A stretch of DNA of 6,901 bases from Cyanobacteria bacterium HKST-UBA02 (GTDB lineage Bacteria; Cyanobacteriota; Vampirovibrionia; Obscuribacterales; Obscuribacteraceae). The translations under genes were made by a program, and so were the position numbers. The notes beneath the pieces were generated by a model. It worked only from the letters and a program-made list of their open reading frames with translations, was not told the DNA's origin and searched no databases. The stretch covers positions 1-6,901 of the forward strand of contig JAGQHH010000466.1 in NCBI GenBank assembly GCA_020431945.1, given 5' to 3'. Positions 5,287 to 6,901 of this stretch are shown here, one piece after another (positions within the stretch are counted from its first letter, which is position 1; each line of letters opens with the position of its first letter).

Positions 5287-6901
5287 ATGAATTTTTCCCA
5301 GGAAGAAAGCCCATTCGGATCGCTAGGCTGGTTGATCGACCGGACGGCTCCCGGTGGAGAGGTGATTGGCTCCGGATGGCTGGTCAAGGACGGGACGGCA
5401 ATCACCGCTGCTCACTGCCTGTTGCCTTTCATCGATCTAGTGGAGGCTGTCGCCTTCGAGATACCGGGAACCGGCGAGCGCTTCGGAGTTCGGGAGATTT
5501 CCGTGCACGGGCTCTTCGATCCCTGGATGGCCAAGCGGACGGCCTCTCAGGCAGGGCTCTGGCCTCCCATGGACCTTGTCTCCTGGCGATACAATGTCGC
5601 TGCCGTGGAGCTTCTGCCTTCGATGAAGCCGATGAACAAGGATACCCCGGCAAGGATTACAAAAGCCTGCCTGCAGACCGATGCGGATCGGGAGCCGGAT
5701 CTCACCGGTCAGGCCAACCGGGTGCAGATCACTACTATCCTGCAGACCCTGATCAATGCTCGCAATCTCGGGACGCTCTGTCTGCGCGATTCGCGCAATC
5801 GGACCGTGGCTCGGTTCTATATGTCCGATTCCAAGCTCACCCATGTACAGTACAAGCAGTATCAGAACGAAGCAGCGCTTACCAAGCTGCTCTCCAGCGA
5901 TGACGGTGACTACAACTTCTTTTTCTTCCGTGAAATAGATCCGGAATGGATCAACTTTCCGCCGGCACAGCAGAGCACCACAGGAATGTTGATGAACGCT
6001 TATTCCGCTATGGAAGAGTCTCTGGCGCTTTATGAATCTCTGGGCGGAGACACAGCCCTGGCGATCCAGACTGCTCCCAATCTCCAGGTGGGTGATCTGC
6101 CGCCGGATGCCCGGGTGGCAGTGGCCTGTATCTGGAACCATATCAAGTACGGTGTGCCCCTGCCCCGGCTGCTCAAGTCTTGCAGTTTCGACGGTCGCTC
6201 CATTCTGCTCTCGATCAAATATCTGGTAGACACGGGTCAGGCCACCGTCACCCAGGTAGATCCGGTTGCTGCTCCAGGCTCCGCTCCCCTCAATATGGCT
6301 GACAAGTGCGAGGCTCGCCGGGGGCATGAGATCTTCGCTCTTTCTGTAGACCCGAAGAGCCGGGGAGGAATTCTGGAAAGCGGTTATGTCCTCGATGTGG
6401 TGGAAGGAACAGACAACACTCAATTCGTTCACAGTATAGGCTTGCCCCTGGAGGCAATAGGCAGCCCGATCATCATGAATCAACAAGTGGTGGGTATTCA
6501 TGCCGGACCGATGATCCAGGGAAGCGAGCCTTATCGCGAATGGATCCATCCCAGTCTTTTCATCAGCTCCGAGGCAGTCTACGACTGTCTCGGCATCAAG
6601 CCTCCCGGGGCTCCTGCTGCTCCCACCGCTGCCCCGACCATGGAAGTCTCGAAGCCCAACCTGGATGACTTCGATACTGCTGACAGTACCGAGACAGGCA
6701 ATGAGTTCGAGGCTCTGGCCAGCGAAGATGAGGGGGTCGAGACCAAGACCATGGGCACCATCTCGGGGCTGTTCACCACCATGAAAGGAATGTTCCAGTC
6801 CGTGGCCGTGAAGGGAGAGGGGCTGGAGGTATCGCTTCTGAGGCAGGGTCTCGACTCGGAAAGATATGACAAGGTCGCCATGGAGACAGGGCTGCGGGTA
6901 G
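5287..6901 (+). CDS. Trypsin-like pseudoprotease with inserted PATAN (DUF4388) domain, 3' end outside window
   Basis: The frame is open for 538 codons to the window edge with no stop. ATG 5287 is the first start after an in-frame stop at 5221; there is no Shine-Dalgarno, and a pyrimidine-rich stretch precedes it. No signal peptide or membrane helix, so probably cytoplasmic. Residues 10-110 look like the first barrel of an S1/chymotrypsin fold: GSGWLVKDGTAITAAHC with His43, then YNVAAVEL (102-109), where DIAL-type Asp is usual. Residues about 146-248 resemble PATAN/DUF4388: a helix then LGTLCLRD, FYMSDSKLTHVQ, EAALTKLL, GDYNFFFF. A helical tail to about 325 follows (VPLPRLLKSCSFDG...YLVDTGQATV). 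Residues about 340-420 look like the second barrel, ending EAIGSPIIMNQQVVGIHAG, where (S)GSP is expected but Ile391 occupies the nucleophile site. An Ala/Pro then acidic linker (about 439-490) leads to an unrecognised, truncated domain. Probably a binding or signalling scaffold; target unknown. Confidence 0.85.
   Translation, partial: MNFSQEESPFGSLGWLIDRTAPGGEVIGSGWLVKDGTAITAAHCLLPFIDLVEAVAFEIPGTGERFGVREISVHGLFDPWMAKRTASQAGLWPPMDLVSWRYNVAAVELLPSMKPMNKDTPARITKACLQTDADREPDLTGQANRVQITTILQTLINARNLGTLCLRDSRNRTVARFYMSDSKLTHVQYKQYQNEAALTKLLSSDDGDYNFFFFREIDPEWINFPPAQQSTTGMLMNAYSAMEESLALYESLGGDTALAIQTAPNLQVGDLPPDARVAVACIWNHIKYGVPLPRLLKSCSFDGRSILLSIKYLVDTGQATVTQVDPVAAPGSAPLNMADKCEARRGHEIFALSVDPKSRGGILESGYVLDVVEGTDNTQFVHSIGLPLEAIGSPIIMNQQVVGIHAGPMIQGSEPYREWIHPSLFISSEAVYDCLGIKPPGAPAAPTAAPTMEVSKPNLDDFDTADSTETGNEFEALASEDEGVETKTMGTISGLFTTMKGMFQSVAVKGEGLEVSLLRQGLDSERYDKVAMETGLRV

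Noticed and set aside
5211..5903. Plus-strand open frame of 230 codons starting before 5287
   Set aside because: It runs in a different frame from the motif-bearing gene; its product is Arg/Ser-rich with no domain and no ribosome-binding site.
5437..6549. Minus-strand open frame (370 codons) opposite the pseudoprotease gene
   Set aside because: The plus-strand frame is open for 538 codons and carries protease-fold and PATAN motifs; the antisense product shows no domain.
1..6901. tRNA, rRNA, CRISPR array, insertion sequence or attachment site
   Set aside because: I saw no repeat-spacer pattern, transposase motif, cloverleaf with CCA-type end, or flanking direct repeats; nearly all the window is accounted for by five genes.

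Overview
The window is about 57% G+C by eye and is a gene-dense bacterial chromosome segment with a Gram-negative style gene set. It holds the tail of an aldehyde dehydrogenase, a CorA-type metal channel, a small secreted helical protein on the minus strand, a large multi-pass VIT/vWA membrane protein, and the first 538 codons of a protein that runs off the right edge. A PATAN (DUF4388) domain together with a VIT/vWA integral membrane protein of the exosortase-associated type is a mix I associate with Cyanobacteria and their non-photosynthetic relatives (Vampirovibrionia/Obscuribacterales). The small secreted protein's helical repeat would fit too. This assignment is an inference of modest confidence: no rRNA or marker gene is present, and myxobacteria or other PATAN-rich phyla are not excluded.

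Layout: positions 2-247 are the ALDH C-terminus. After a 112-nt gap, corA (360-1394, +) starts behind a clear Shine-Dalgarno. It converges on a small secreted-protein gene (1422-1793, -) with only 27 nt between them. A 250-nt divergent intergenic region with three inverted repeats separates that gene from the VIT/vWA membrane protein gene (2044-5130, +). This gene ends in a strong intrinsic terminator (5150-5198). The next gene (5287 to the window edge, +) therefore probably has its own promoter; its leader has no Shine-Dalgarno and contains a perfect 12-bp palindrome.

The most interesting content is the right half. The 5287 gene encodes a chymotrypsin-fold protein with an intact TAAHC histidine motif. 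The positions expected for the catalytic Asp and Ser appear to be Asn103 and Ile391, so it looks like a pseudoprotease. A PATAN-like module of about 185 residues sits between its two beta-barrels, and it has no signal peptide. The upstream VIT/vWA protein is predicted to hold its VIT and vWA domains outside the membrane, anchored by five N-terminal and two C-terminal helices, with an acidic cytoplasmic tail. It also carries a second, degenerate copy of the vWA strand-1/MIDAS segment. Whether the two neighbours form one system cannot be shown from this window; the terminator between them argues against simple co-transcription.
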